Source of the DNA: DATBAK01 sp038240075 | GTDB lineage: Bacteria; Actinomycetota; Acidimicrobiia; IMCC26256; PALSA-610 | NCBI GenBank assembly: GCA_038240075.1 | Contig: JBBSEC010000021.1 | Span: forward strand, 1 to 47,077 | Length of the DNA stretch: 47,077 nt | Direction: 5' to 3' | Shown here: positions 8,126-14,755 of the stretch, piece after piece | Layout: the number at the start of each line of letters is the position of its first letter | Numbering within the stretch: position 1 is the first letter of the stretch | Translations under genes and position numbers: made by a program | The notes under the pieces: model-generated | Databases searched by the model: none | Told to the model about the DNA's origin: nothing | What the model saw: the letters and a program-made list of their open reading frames with translations, nothing else

Positions 8126-9517
8126 ATGGCTCCCACTTCAGCCAATTCAGCCGACTACGCCGCGGTCAGCTACTGGCTCGAGTCCAGCGACGACGATCTG
8201 ACGCCGCGAGCGCCACTCGACGGATCGGTCGCCGTCGACGTCGCCATTCTCGGCGCCGGTTACACGGGCCTGTGGACGGCGTACTCGCTCCTCGTTCGGG
8301 ACCCGTCGCTGCGCATCCTCGTGGTGGAGCGCGAGATCGCGGGGTTCGGCGCGTCGGGTCGCAACGGCGCGTGGTGCACGTCGGGGTTCGGCGCAGGGCC
8401 CGATCTGCTCACCGACCACTACGGACGCGGCGCGGCACGCGCGGTGCACGACGCGATGGTTGCCACCGTCGACGAGATCGGCCGGGTCGTCGAGGCCGAA
8501 GGCATCGACGCGCAATACCAGAAGGACGGCGAGCTCTCGCTGGCCATCGGGAAGCATCAGCTGCCCGCACTCGACGCGGTGCAACGCACTTACGACCGGC
8601 TCGGGGTTCCGGAGTTTGCGCACCGGCTCGACGCGGGCGCGGCACAGGAGCGCCTCGACGTCGCCGGACTCGTCGGTGGCATCTGGTTCCCCGCGACCGC
8701 GGCGGTGCATCCCGGGCGGCTGGTGCGCGGGCTGGCGCGGGCCGTCGAGCGCAAGGGCGCGACGATCGTCGAACGCACCGCGGTGACGAATGTGCGCACG
8801 GGTGCCCATCCGGCCCTCGAGACCGACCGCGGCACGGTGAGCGCAGACGTGGTGGTGCTCGCGGGCGAGTCGTACCTGTCGGGACTCCCCGGATACAAGC
8901 GCGCGGTGCTTCCCATCTACTCGCTCATCGTGCTGACGGAGCCGCTCAGTGACGCGCAGCTGGCCGAGATCCACTGGACGCACCGGGCCGTCGTCCACTC
9001 GCAGGCGCTCACGGTCGACTACCTCTCGCGCACCCAAGACGGCCGGGTGCTGTTCGGCGGGCGCGGCGCGCCGTACCACTACGGCTCGGCGATTCGTCCC
9101 GAGTTCGACCGGCACGGACCGACGCACGCGCGGTTGCGCCAGTCGATCGTCGACTGGTTCCCCTCGCTGGCGGGCGTGCGCACCACGCACGCGTGGGGTG
9201 GCACCGTCGGCGTGCCGCGCGACTTCATCCCGACGATGGCGTACGACCGCGCCACCGGCATCGCGACCTCGCACGGCTACACCGGGGAGGGTGTCGCCGC
9301 CACCAACCTCGGCGGCCGCGTCCTCGCCGACCTCATCACCGGCACCGACTCCGAGCTCACCCGGCTGCCGATGGTGAACCACCACTCCCGCGCCTGGGAG
9401 CCCGAGCCCTTCCGCTTTCTCGCCGCCCGCTCCCTGCAGTACGCGTCGCTCAGGCTCGACGAACGCGCCCGCCCCCTCACCGGCCGCACCCTCACCGAGC
9501 GCCTCATCGGCCACTGA
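8126..9517 (+). CDS. FAD-dependent oxidoreductase, DAO family (PuuB/ordL-like)
   Basis: This 463-residue flavoprotein resembles gamma-glutamylputrescine oxidase-type and other DAO enzymes that oxidise amines. The FAD Rossmann motif is VDVAILGAGYTGLWTAYSL, followed by VVEREIAGFGASGRNGAWCTSGFG. The GASGRNGG-like element is typical of the PuuB/OrdL group. The substrate side shows GRVLFGGRGAPYHYG, and the C-terminal FAD motif is TSHGYTGEGVAATNLGGRVLADLITG. ATG 8126 is favoured by the -10 spacing and by similarity beginning near residue 10; an in-frame ATG at 8096 is unlikely. The divergent acetylpolyamine-type deacetylase supports a role in polyamine or related amine use, but the substrate is unproven. 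Confidence 0.85.
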   Translation: MAPTSANSADYAAVSYWLESSDDDLTPRAPLDGSVAVDVAILGAGYTGLWTAYSLLVRDPSLRILVVEREIAGFGASGRNGAWCTSGFGAGPDLLTDHYGRGAARAVHDAMVATVDEIGRVVEAEGIDAQYQKDGELSLAIGKHQLPALDAVQRTYDRLGVPEFAHRLDAGAAQERLDVAGLVGGIWFPATAAVHPGRLVRGLARAVERKGATIVERTAVTNVRTGAHPALETDRGTVSADVVVLAGESYLSGLPGYKRAVLPIYSLIVLTEPLSDAQLAEIHWTHRAVVHSQALTVDYLSRTQDGRVLFGGRGAPYHYGSAIRPEFDRHGPTHARLRQSIVDWFPSLAGVRTTHAWGGTVGVPRDFIPTMAYDRATGIATSHGYTGEGVAATNLGGRVLADLITGTDSELTRLPMVNHHSRAWEPEPFRFLAARSLQYASLRLDERARPLTGRTLTERLIGH

Positions 9518-9533
9518 CACCCCACCGAAGGCG

Positions 9534-9583
9534 TCCTTGGTACTGCACCCATGACGCATACGACATCGGTGCAGTACCAAGGA
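9534..9583 (+). repeat. Dispersed 50-bp palindrome, copy 1
   Basis: The outer arms (TCCTTGGTACTGCACC, 9534-9549, against 9568-9583) are perfect 16-bp inverted repeats. The 18-bp centre is itself partly self-complementary, with mismatches. The element lies between the FAD oxidase and the YCII gene, about 90 bp before the latter's start. It matches copy 2 at 46 of 50 positions and the reverse complement of copy 3 over its first 45 bases with one difference. Confidence 0.9.
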
Positions 9584-9676
9584 ATCGAATCGCGGCGCAC
9601 CCGGTCGAAATCGCTGATCGCCGTTCGTTGTGCCCACGACACCCGCATTGAGCGACCACCGAGAAACGAGGCACCC

Positions 9677-10033
9677 ATGAAGTACATGCTGCTCATCTAC
9701 GTCGACCCGCAGGCAGCACCGGCGGCCGGCACCCCTGGCGCCAACGCCGAGCACCAGGCCTACGGCACCTACACCGAGAAGCTCGTCGCCTCCGGCGCAC
9801 TCGTGTCGGGCGACCCGCTGCACGGGAACGACACCGCCACGACCGTCCGGGTCCGCGACGGCGAGACGCTCACGAGCGACGGTCCGTTCGCGGAGACCAA
9901 GGAGCACCTGGCCGGCTACTACATCATCGACGTCGCCGACCTCGACGCCGCGATCGCCTGGGCCGGCCAGATCCCGAGCGCGTTGCACAGCGCGATCGAG
10001 GTCCGACCGGTGGCCGACTACTCGGCCATGTGA
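9677..10033 (+). CDS. YCII/DGPF-domain protein
   Basis: This 118-residue protein has a single dimeric alpha+beta barrel domain. It starts MKYMLLIYVDP and carries TSDGPFAETKEHLAGYYIIDV, a clear D-G-P-F motif. Such DGPF proteins are regularly encoded beside ECF42 sigma factors and are their known target genes in actinomycetes; their biochemical role is unknown. The ATG at 9677 has GAGG upstream. The stop overlaps the sigma factor GTG (GTGA, 10030-10033), so the two are coupled. The 5' region of about 95 nt begins just after the palindromic repeat copy 1. Confidence 0.9.
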   Translation: MKYMLLIYVDPQAAPAAGTPGANAEHQAYGTYTEKLVASGALVSGDPLHGNDTATTVRVRDGETLTSDGPFAETKEHLAGYYIIDVADLDAAIAWAGQIPSALHSAIEVRPVADYSAM

Positions 10034-11358
10034 CGATCCTTCAGACTGCCCTTGCCCACCGCGACAAGAATCGTGCGGTGCCTTCCGAGCCGCTCGCGCC
10101 CGCCGCCCCGCTCAACATCGACGTTCACGCGTCGATCGAGCGGGTCGTGCGGGTCGAGTGGGGCCGGGTCGTCGCCGGTCTGACCCGGAGGTTCGGCGAC
10201 CTCGCGCTCGCCGAAGATGCCGCGCAGGATGCGCTGACCGTCGCGATCGAGACCTGGCCCGACGCCGGCGTGCCGCCGAACCCGGGCGCGTGGATCGCGA
10301 CCACCGCGCGTCGCAAGGTGCTCGATCGTGTGCGCCGCGACGCGAACCTCGCCCGCAAGGTCGCATTGCTCCAGGGCGGCCTCGACGGCAGCGGCGGGTC
10401 CGCCGCGCCCCCGGCCGACGTGGCGCCCGCGCCCATCGACGACGACCGGTTGTGCCTGCTGTTCACCTGCTGTCACCCCGCGCTCACGATGGAGGCACGC
10501 GTCGCCTTGACGCTGAAGGCGGTTGCGGGCCTCGATACGCCCGAGCTCGCACGCGCGTTCGTCGTGAGTGAGGCCACGGTGTCGCAGCGCATCGTGCGCG
10601 CGAAGCGCAAGATCAGGGACGCGGGCATTCCCTTCCGGGTTCCGCCGCCGGAGTTGCTCGAGGAGCGGCTGGCCGGCGTGCTCGCGTGCCTCTACTTGAT
10701 CTTCAACGAGGGCTACACGGCCACGGCCGGTGACGACCTCGAGCGTGACGACCTCTGCCGCGAGGCCATCCGCCTGACCCGGCTCGTTCGCGACGGCTTC
10801 GGTGAAGACGCGGAGGTCACCGGACTGCTCGCGTTGATGCTGTTGCATCACGCGCGGAGCGAGGCGCGCATCTCGGTCGACGGCGATCTGGTGTTGCTCG
10901 AGGAGCAGGACCGTGAGCGTTGGAACCGGGCCGAGATCGACGAGGGCGAGGCGCTGGTCGACGCCGCGCTGCGTTCCGGCGCCGTCGGGACGTACCAGGT
11001 GCAGGCCGCTATTGCGGCGCTGCACGCGGTCGCGCCGAGCGTCGACGAGACCGATTGGCCCCAGATCGCCGCGCTCTACGGCGTGCTCGTGCAGATCGCG
11101 CCGGGCCCGGTCGTCGCGCTCAATCGCGCGGTCGCGATCGCGATGGCCGACGGTCCGCGTGCCGGCCTCGCGCGACTCGAACCGCTGGCCGAGCCGCTCG
11201 CTGCCTACCACCCCTTTCACGCGGCACGCGCGGAGCTGCTGCGCCGCGCCGGCGATGTCGGCGAGGCCGCCGGCGCGTACGACCGCGCGATCGCACTCGC
11301 GACGAACGGTCGCGAACGGGCCGCGATCGAACGTCGGCGCGCGTCGCTCGCGTCGTGA
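10030..11358 (+). CDS. ECF42-type RNA polymerase sigma factor with C-terminal extension
   Basis: This 442-residue sigma-70-family factor is much longer than a minimal ECF sigma. Region 2 is near residues 35-105 (VVAGLTRRFGDLALAEDAAQDALTVAIETWP...GAWIATTARRKVLDRVRRD). Region 4 is near 145-195 (LLFTCCHPAL, LTLKAVAGLDTPELARAFVVSEATVSQRIVRAKRKIRD). A helical C-terminal extension (about 200-440, TPR-like, with YLIFNEGYTA and LNRAVAIAMADGP) is typical of group ECF42, where it is needed for activity. No anti-sigma gene is adjacent, in line with that group. GTG 10030 overlaps the DGPF gene stop, and the 3' end overlaps the phosphopantetheinyl transferase start. Confidence 0.9.
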   Translation: MTILQTALAHRDKNRAVPSEPLAPAAPLNIDVHASIERVVRVEWGRVVAGLTRRFGDLALAEDAAQDALTVAIETWPDAGVPPNPGAWIATTARRKVLDRVRRDANLARKVALLQGGLDGSGGSAAPPADVAPAPIDDDRLCLLFTCCHPALTMEARVALTLKAVAGLDTPELARAFVVSEATVSQRIVRAKRKIRDAGIPFRVPPPELLEERLAGVLACLYLIFNEGYTATAGDDLERDDLCREAIRLTRLVRDGFGEDAEVTGLLALMLLHHARSEARISVDGDLVLLEEQDRERWNRAEIDEGEALVDAALRSGAVGTYQVQAAIAALHAVAPSVDETDWPQIAALYGVLVQIAPGPVVALNRAVAIAMADGPRAGLARLEPLAEPLAAYHPFHAARAELLRRAGDVGEAAGAYDRAIALATNGRERAAIERRRASLAS

Positions 11359-12038
11359 GCGACCCGAGCGCGGTCGCCGTCTCGGTCTTCTCGCTACGGG
11401 TCTCGGCGTCGGTGCTCACGCGCACTATCGCGCTGCTCGACGACGCGGAGCGTCTCGCCGCGGCGGAGCGCAACGGAGACGCGCGGCGCCGCTACGTCGT
11501 CGCGCACCTCGCGGCGCGGGTGCTGCTCGGCGAACGGCTGGGCACGGAGCCGCATCGGATTGCGATCGCGTCGGAACCGAATGGCCGGCCTCGGGTCGAA
11601 GGGGTCGCCTTCAGCCTGTCGCATTCGGGTGAACGGGCCGCGGTCGCGCTCGCGGCTCCGGGCGTGAGCCTCGGGGTCGACCTCGAACGGGTCCGGTCCC
11701 GTCCTCATCTCGATCGGCTCGCGCAACGCGTCTTCAGGGCCGACGACTACGCACGCTGGCGTGCGCTCGAACCGCGCGCGCGCCCGCGCGAGTTCGCGCA
11801 ACGCTGGACCGAGGTCGAGGCCGTGCTCAAGGCGCGCGGTCTGGGCATCGCGCGTTCGGGTGTCGTCGGCGGGATCGCCGCCGCGGGCGAGCCGGCCCCC
11901 GGATGGTCTCGCGTCGCGTTCGACGCCGGCACCGGGTTCGTCGGGGCGGTGGCCGCCGACCGTTCGCCGATCGCAGTGACGGTCGACGGGTTCCGGCTCG
12001 GCGACGCGCTCACACGTCGTGGCGGAACTGCACGCTGA
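11355..12038 (+). CDS. 4'-phosphopantetheinyl transferase, Sfp/AcpT superfamily
   Basis: This 227-residue enzyme transfers 4'-phosphopantetheine from CoA to a carrier-protein serine. Motifs in order are AFSLSHSGERAAVAL, LGVDLERVRSR (Mg-binding Asp and Glu) and AQRWTEVEAVLKARGLG (W-x-x-x-E-x-x-x-K). These are the three signatures of Sfp-type enzymes. The GTG at 11355 overlaps the sigma factor stop (GTGA), an unusual third member for a DGPF-ECF42 operon. No carrier-protein or synthase genes are in the window, so the target protein is unknown. The last 29 bp overlap the convergent alkB gene. Confidence 0.9.
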   Translation: MSDPSAVAVSVFSLRVSASVLTRTIALLDDAERLAAAERNGDARRRYVVAHLAARVLLGERLGTEPHRIAIASEPNGRPRVEGVAFSLSHSGERAAVALAAPGVSLGVDLERVRSRPHLDRLAQRVFRADDYARWRALEPRARPREFAQRWTEVEAVLKARGLGIARSGVVGGIAAAGEPAPGWSRVAFDAGTGFVGAVAADRSPIAVTVDGFRLGDALTRRGGTAR

Positions 12039-12654
12039 GGCGGGGGCCCGACGACGCGGTCTTCGGCACGCTGTGCTCCCAGGTGCGCTGACTCGTGCCG
12101 CCCATCACGAAGAGATCACCGCCGTGCAGCACGAACGGCTGCGACGGTCCGCCTCCCTTGGGCCGCATGCGCAGCACCCGGCGCTCACCGAGGGAGATGA
12201 CGGCGACGACGGGATCGACGATCTCGTGCGGGATGCGGTCGCCGTGCCAGGCGACGCTGTCGCGGCCGTCGCGGTAGAGGGCCGCGCCGAGATGGTTGAA
12301 CACGCGGCCGTAGCGCGGCCCGAGGAGGTCGGCGATGGTGCCGAGCACGGGAGCGACCGCATTGTCGTGCGGATCGAAGCCGTACCACGCGTGCAGACGG
12401 GGCTCGGCGACGAGGCGCCCGTGCATCGTGACGGTCCGTTGCCGCCAGGGTGCGCGCGCGACGACGTCGGCGAGAAGATCGTCGGCGCCGCGCACCCACG
12501 CGGGGACATGGTCGACCCAGGCTCCACGTGAGAGCGCGGTCCGTCGCACTCCTGTGAAACCCGGGTCGACCGAAGGCGGCTCGCGCGAGACCGTCAGCAG
12601 CGAGGTCTGCCAGGTCAGCGCGGGCCGTACGTCAGTCGAACGTACGTTCGCCAC
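12010..12654 (-). CDS. alkB: AlkB-family 2-oxoglutarate/Fe(II) DNA dealkylase
   Basis: This 214-residue protein matches short AlkB-like dioxygenases that reverse alkylation damage of DNA bases. The Fe(II) ligands are H137 and D139 in SVAWHGDRIP and H194 in TWEHSVPK. The 2-oxoglutarate arginine is in PRLSVQFRHDV (R205/R211), and FNHLGAALYRDGRDSV is also characteristic. The GTG start at 12654 sits 6 nt after a TAACGT hexamer, predicting a leaderless mRNA. A LexA-type box (12637-12650) lies in the first codons, which would place the gene under SOS control. The 3' end overlaps the convergent Sfp-type gene by 29 bp. Confidence 0.9.
   Translation of the reverse strand: MANVRSTDVRPALTWQTSLLTVSREPPSVDPGFTGVRRTALSRGAWVDHVPAWVRGADDLLADVVARAPWRQRTVTMHGRLVAEPRLHAWYGFDPHDNAVAPVLGTIADLLGPRYGRVFNHLGAALYRDGRDSVAWHGDRIPHEIVDPVVAVISLGERRVLRMRPKGGGPSQPFVLHGGDLFVMGGTSQRTWEHSVPKTASSGPRLSVQFRHDV
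12637..12650. promoter_or_regulatory. LexA-type SOS box over the alkB start
   Basis: CGAACGTACGTTCG is a perfect 14-bp palindrome. It fits the Gram-positive/actinobacterial LexA consensus CGAAC-N4-GTTCG, including the preferred R-N-R-Y centre. It covers about +5 to +18 of the predicted leaderless transcript, where LexA would block initiation. Confidence 0.65.
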
Positions 12655-12660
12655 TCGGCC

Positions 12661-12666
12661 ACGTTA
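12661..12666 (-). promoter_or_regulatory. -10 hexamer TAACGT for alkB
   Basis: On the minus strand TAACGT is followed by 6 nt and the GTG at 12654. This fits a leaderless promoter directly upstream of the SOS box. Confidence 0.45.
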
Positions 12667-12696
12667 GCGCGACCACCGGAACGGTCAAGCCGGACC

Positions 12697-12702
12697 TACC
12701 CT
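12697..12702 (+). promoter_or_regulatory. -10 hexamer TACCCT for the 94-residue protein gene
   Basis: TACCCT ends 7 nt before ATG 12710 and 4 nt before GTG 12707. The spacing favours the ATG and a leaderless mRNA. Confidence 0.4.
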
Positions 12703-12709
12703 GACGGTG

Positions 12710-12994
12710 ATGCTCGAAGAAGAGCCCGCGCCGCCGCGACCGGTCGATCGCTTCGCCCGCACCACTGCCGGCCTCGTGCTGAGCGCGTCGATGCTCGGTC
12801 TGCGCGATGCGCTCGAAGGCCCGCGTGAGGACCGGCCGGCCATCGTCGAGGAGCACGCGGGGGAGCCGCCGGTTCCCGGCGGGATCTCGATGCGCCTCGA
12901 CCCCGACAATGTGTCGGATTCGATCATTCTGGTGCGACCGTGGCTGCTCGCCAATCGCGGCGGACGGGAGGAAGAAACGCGGCCGCAAGACTGA
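12710..12994 (+). CDS. Small conserved hypothetical protein (94 aa)
   Basis: No known domain is recognised. The 94-residue product is acidic at the start (MLEEEPAPPRPVDRF). Its middle, TTAGLVLSASMLGLRDALEGP, could form one amphipathic or hydrophobic helix. It is followed by an Asp/Glu/Pro-rich part with MRLDPDNVSDSIILVRPWLL. The organised, low-Arg composition and a well-placed -10 argue for a real gene. The reading frame could also start at GTG 12707. It is divergent from alkB and is followed by a structured 214-bp gap. Confidence 0.6.
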   Translation: MLEEEPAPPRPVDRFARTTAGLVLSASMLGLRDALEGPREDRPAIVEEHAGEPPVPGGISMRLDPDNVSDSIILVRPWLLANRGGREEETRPQD

Positions 12995-13208
12995 AAAGCC
13001 CGCGCAAATGCTCGTGAGTTCGCGCGCTCGGCTGCGGGCGAGAAAGGGCCGCAGCGTCCCGGTGTGTGGGGTCACCGGGCGCCGCGGCCGAGAGAGAAAC
13101 TAGCGCGGCTCGTCTCGATCTCGCACACCGTGAACCGCGAAAGGCCCGGACGCGACGGTGCCCCCGGCGCTTGGCCGGGGGCACCTCGGACTGCGGATCG
13201 TGACCGAT
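12995..13208. other. Structured intergenic region with three hairpins
   Basis: No convincing coding frame is present between the 94-residue gene and the convergent HU gene. Three inverted repeats occur in series: GCTGCGG/CCGCAGC (13031-13055), CCCGGTG/CACCGGG (13058-13079) and the strong stem at 13157-13185. The first two may end the plus-strand transcript. A small RNA cannot be excluded from sequence alone. Confidence 0.4.
13157..13185 (-). terminator. Hairpin terminator downstream of the HU gene
   Basis: GGTGCCCCCGGC and GCCGGGGGCACC form a perfect 12-bp stem with a 5-nt loop, 23 bp after the HU stop. No T-tract follows, which is common for actinobacterial terminators. Confidence 0.6.
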
Positions 13209-13685
13209 CTACCGGCGACGAGTCGCCTTCTTCGCCGTGGTCTTCTTGGCCGGCGCCTTGCGCGCCGGAGCCTTCTTGGTGGCCTTCTTAGCCGGGGCCT
13301 TCTTCGCCGTGGTCTTCTTGGCGGGAGCCTTGCGCGCCGGAGCCTTCTTCGCCGTCGTCTTCTTGGCGGCGGTCTTCTTGGCCGGTGCCTTCTTCGCGGC
13401 CGGCGCCTTGCCCGACAGCACCGCGTCCTTGAACTGCTTCAGCGGTGTGATCTTCGCCGAGCGCTTCGCCTTGATCCGGATCGTCTCACCGGTCGCGGGG
13501 TTCCGGCCCATGCGGGCGGGACGGTCGACCCGGCGGAACTTCGCGAACCCGGAGATGGCGACGTCCTCCCCAGCCGCGACCGTCGCCGTGATGAGGTCGA
13601 CGATTGATGTGAGCACCGCATCGGCGTCGCGGCGGGTCGTGTCAATGCGCTCGGAGAGCGCGGTCACCAGCTGGCTTCGATTCAC
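13209..13685 (-). CDS. HU-type nucleoid protein with long Lys/Ala-rich tail
   Basis: This 158-residue protein has a complete HU domain (residues 1-91). It starts MNRSQLVTALSERI, and its DNA-clasping arm includes GRNPATGETIRIKAKR with the intercalating Pro63. A 66-residue tail follows, made of AAKK, PAKK and PARK repeats, as in mycobacterial HupB/Hlp. The tail is expected to bind DNA non-specifically, compact the nucleoid and be a target for acetylation or methylation. GTG 13685 has an excellent GGAGGA site 5-6 nt upstream; the longer open frame back to 13991 overlaps parA and has no HU similarity. The gene is divergent from the ParA-like ATPase gene. Confidence 0.95.
   Translation of the reverse strand: MNRSQLVTALSERIDTTRRDADAVLTSIVDLITATVAAGEDVAISGFAKFRRVDRPARMGRNPATGETIRIKAKRSAKITPLKQFKDAVLSGKAPAAKKAPAKKTAAKKTTAKKAPARKAPAKKTTAKKAPAKKATKKAPARKAPAKKTTAKKATRRR
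13212..13412 (-). repeat. Imperfect tandem repeats in the HU tail coding region
   Basis: The DNA for the AAKK/PAKK/PARK tail is built of 12-15-bp variants around CTTCTTGGCC. A longer block containing CCTTGCGCGCCGGAGCC is seen twice, about 70 bp apart. Such repeats allow length variation of the tail between strains. Confidence 0.6.
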
Positions 13686-13861
13686 GTTTCCTCCATAGGT
13701 TTCCGGACCAAACAACGCAAGCCTTACATCATGAAGGCCCGCGCGCGCGGATTCGGGGCCGGAAAATGAAGGTTTTTTCGCATCTTTCTGCCGCGCGGCG
13801 TAGCCTCCAGTGCCAAGGATCGGTCGACGGAACGGCCGGAGACGGGGCGGTCGGGCTCGAA

Positions 13862-14629
13862 ATGTTGGTCGTCGCGTCGTGCAGCGGGAAGGGGGGCGTC
13901 GGAAAGACGACCGCCGCCGTGAACATCGCGGCACTCGCGGCGAGGTCGCTCCGCGTGATGCTCTGGGACCTCGACCCGCAAGGGGCGGCAACCCATTGCG
14001 TTGCGGCCGTTCCGGCGGCCCGGGGGCTCGCCAAGGATCTCGTACGGGGACGGCGTTCCCTCGCCGAATCTGCCGTTCTGACCCAGTGGAACGGGCTCGC
14101 GGTCGTCGCCGCCGACCGTACGGCCCGCAGTCTCGATCGACTCCTCGACGACGAGCATCATCTGCGTGAGCGACTCACGTCGGTGCGCGATGTGTACGAC
14201 CTCGTCGTGCTCGACTGCCCACCAGGAGCGGGCCGGCTTGCCGAGCAGATCATCGAGGCGAGCGACGGATTGTTGGTACCACTCGTCCCGGGCCCGCTGT
14301 CGGTGCGCGCGCTCGACCAGCTCACCGACCTCGCGGCGCGCGTCGCCGATCGCCGTCCGTCCGACCGTGCGCCGCTCACGATGCTGCCGTTCTTCTCGAT
14401 GGTCGACCGGCGCAAGCGCCTGCACCGCGAGACCATCGAGGCGATACAGATCGCGCGGCCCGAGACGCTCTCGGTGCAGATCCCGATGTCGGCCGAGATC
14501 GAGCGCATGCCCGTGTACCGCGCGCCGACCGTGTCGCGGACGCCCGACGCCCCCGTCGCGCTCGCGTTCGGCGAGCTCTGGCGCGAAGCGCAGCTCCGCA
14601 TGGCCTGGGCGACCACGGCGCGGCGCTGA
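13862..14629 (+). CDS. ParA/MinD-like ATPase
   Basis: This 255-residue P-loop ATPase has the deviant Walker A motif CSGKGGVGKTTAAVNIA (signature Lys at the second position). It also has switch I MLWDLDPQGAATH and Walker B DLVVLDCPPG. ParA proteins move DNA or protein cargo by ATP-driven binding to the nucleoid. No parB or minE gene is adjacent, so it may be an orphan. Its neighbour encodes the nucleoid protein HU. ATG 13862 is chosen because the domain begins at once (MLVVASCSGKGG); the open frame back to 13766 adds an unrelated 32-residue stretch. The gene is followed closely by the glt promoter on the same strand. Confidence 0.87.
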   Translation: MLVVASCSGKGGVGKTTAAVNIAALAARSLRVMLWDLDPQGAATHCVAAVPAARGLAKDLVRGRRSLAESAVLTQWNGLAVVAADRTARSLDRLLDDEHHLRERLTSVRDVYDLVVLDCPPGAGRLAEQIIEASDGLLVPLVPGPLSVRALDQLTDLAARVADRRPSDRAPLTMLPFFSMVDRRKRLHRETIEAIQIARPETLSVQIPMSAEIERMPVYRAPTVSRTPDAPVALAFGELWREAQLRMAWATTARR

Positions 14630-14640
14630 ACGGAACCTGT

Positions 14641-14669
14641 TTGGTCGCGCGGGTGCGCGCCGGTACACT
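14641..14669 (+). promoter_or_regulatory. Promoter of gltBD
   Basis: TTGGTC (14641-14646), a 17-bp spacer and TACACT (14664-14669) form a promoter whose transcript would have a leader of about 80 nt before ATG 14756. No known riboswitch fold was recognised in that leader. Confidence 0.5.
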
Positions 14670-14755
14670 CTCTCCGCTCCGCCGTAGGGCCATTGACGTC
14701 CCGCATCGGCCAGCCCAATCAGGACTGACCGTTCCAGACAGAGGACGTTGTACCG

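Noticed and set aside
9603..9627. ECF42-type promoter (GGTCGA followed by CGTTC) before the DGPF gene
   Set aside because: GGTCGA differs from the known TGTCGA -35, and the spacing to the CGTTC is about 13 bp, shorter than expected. It is too weak to list as a feature.
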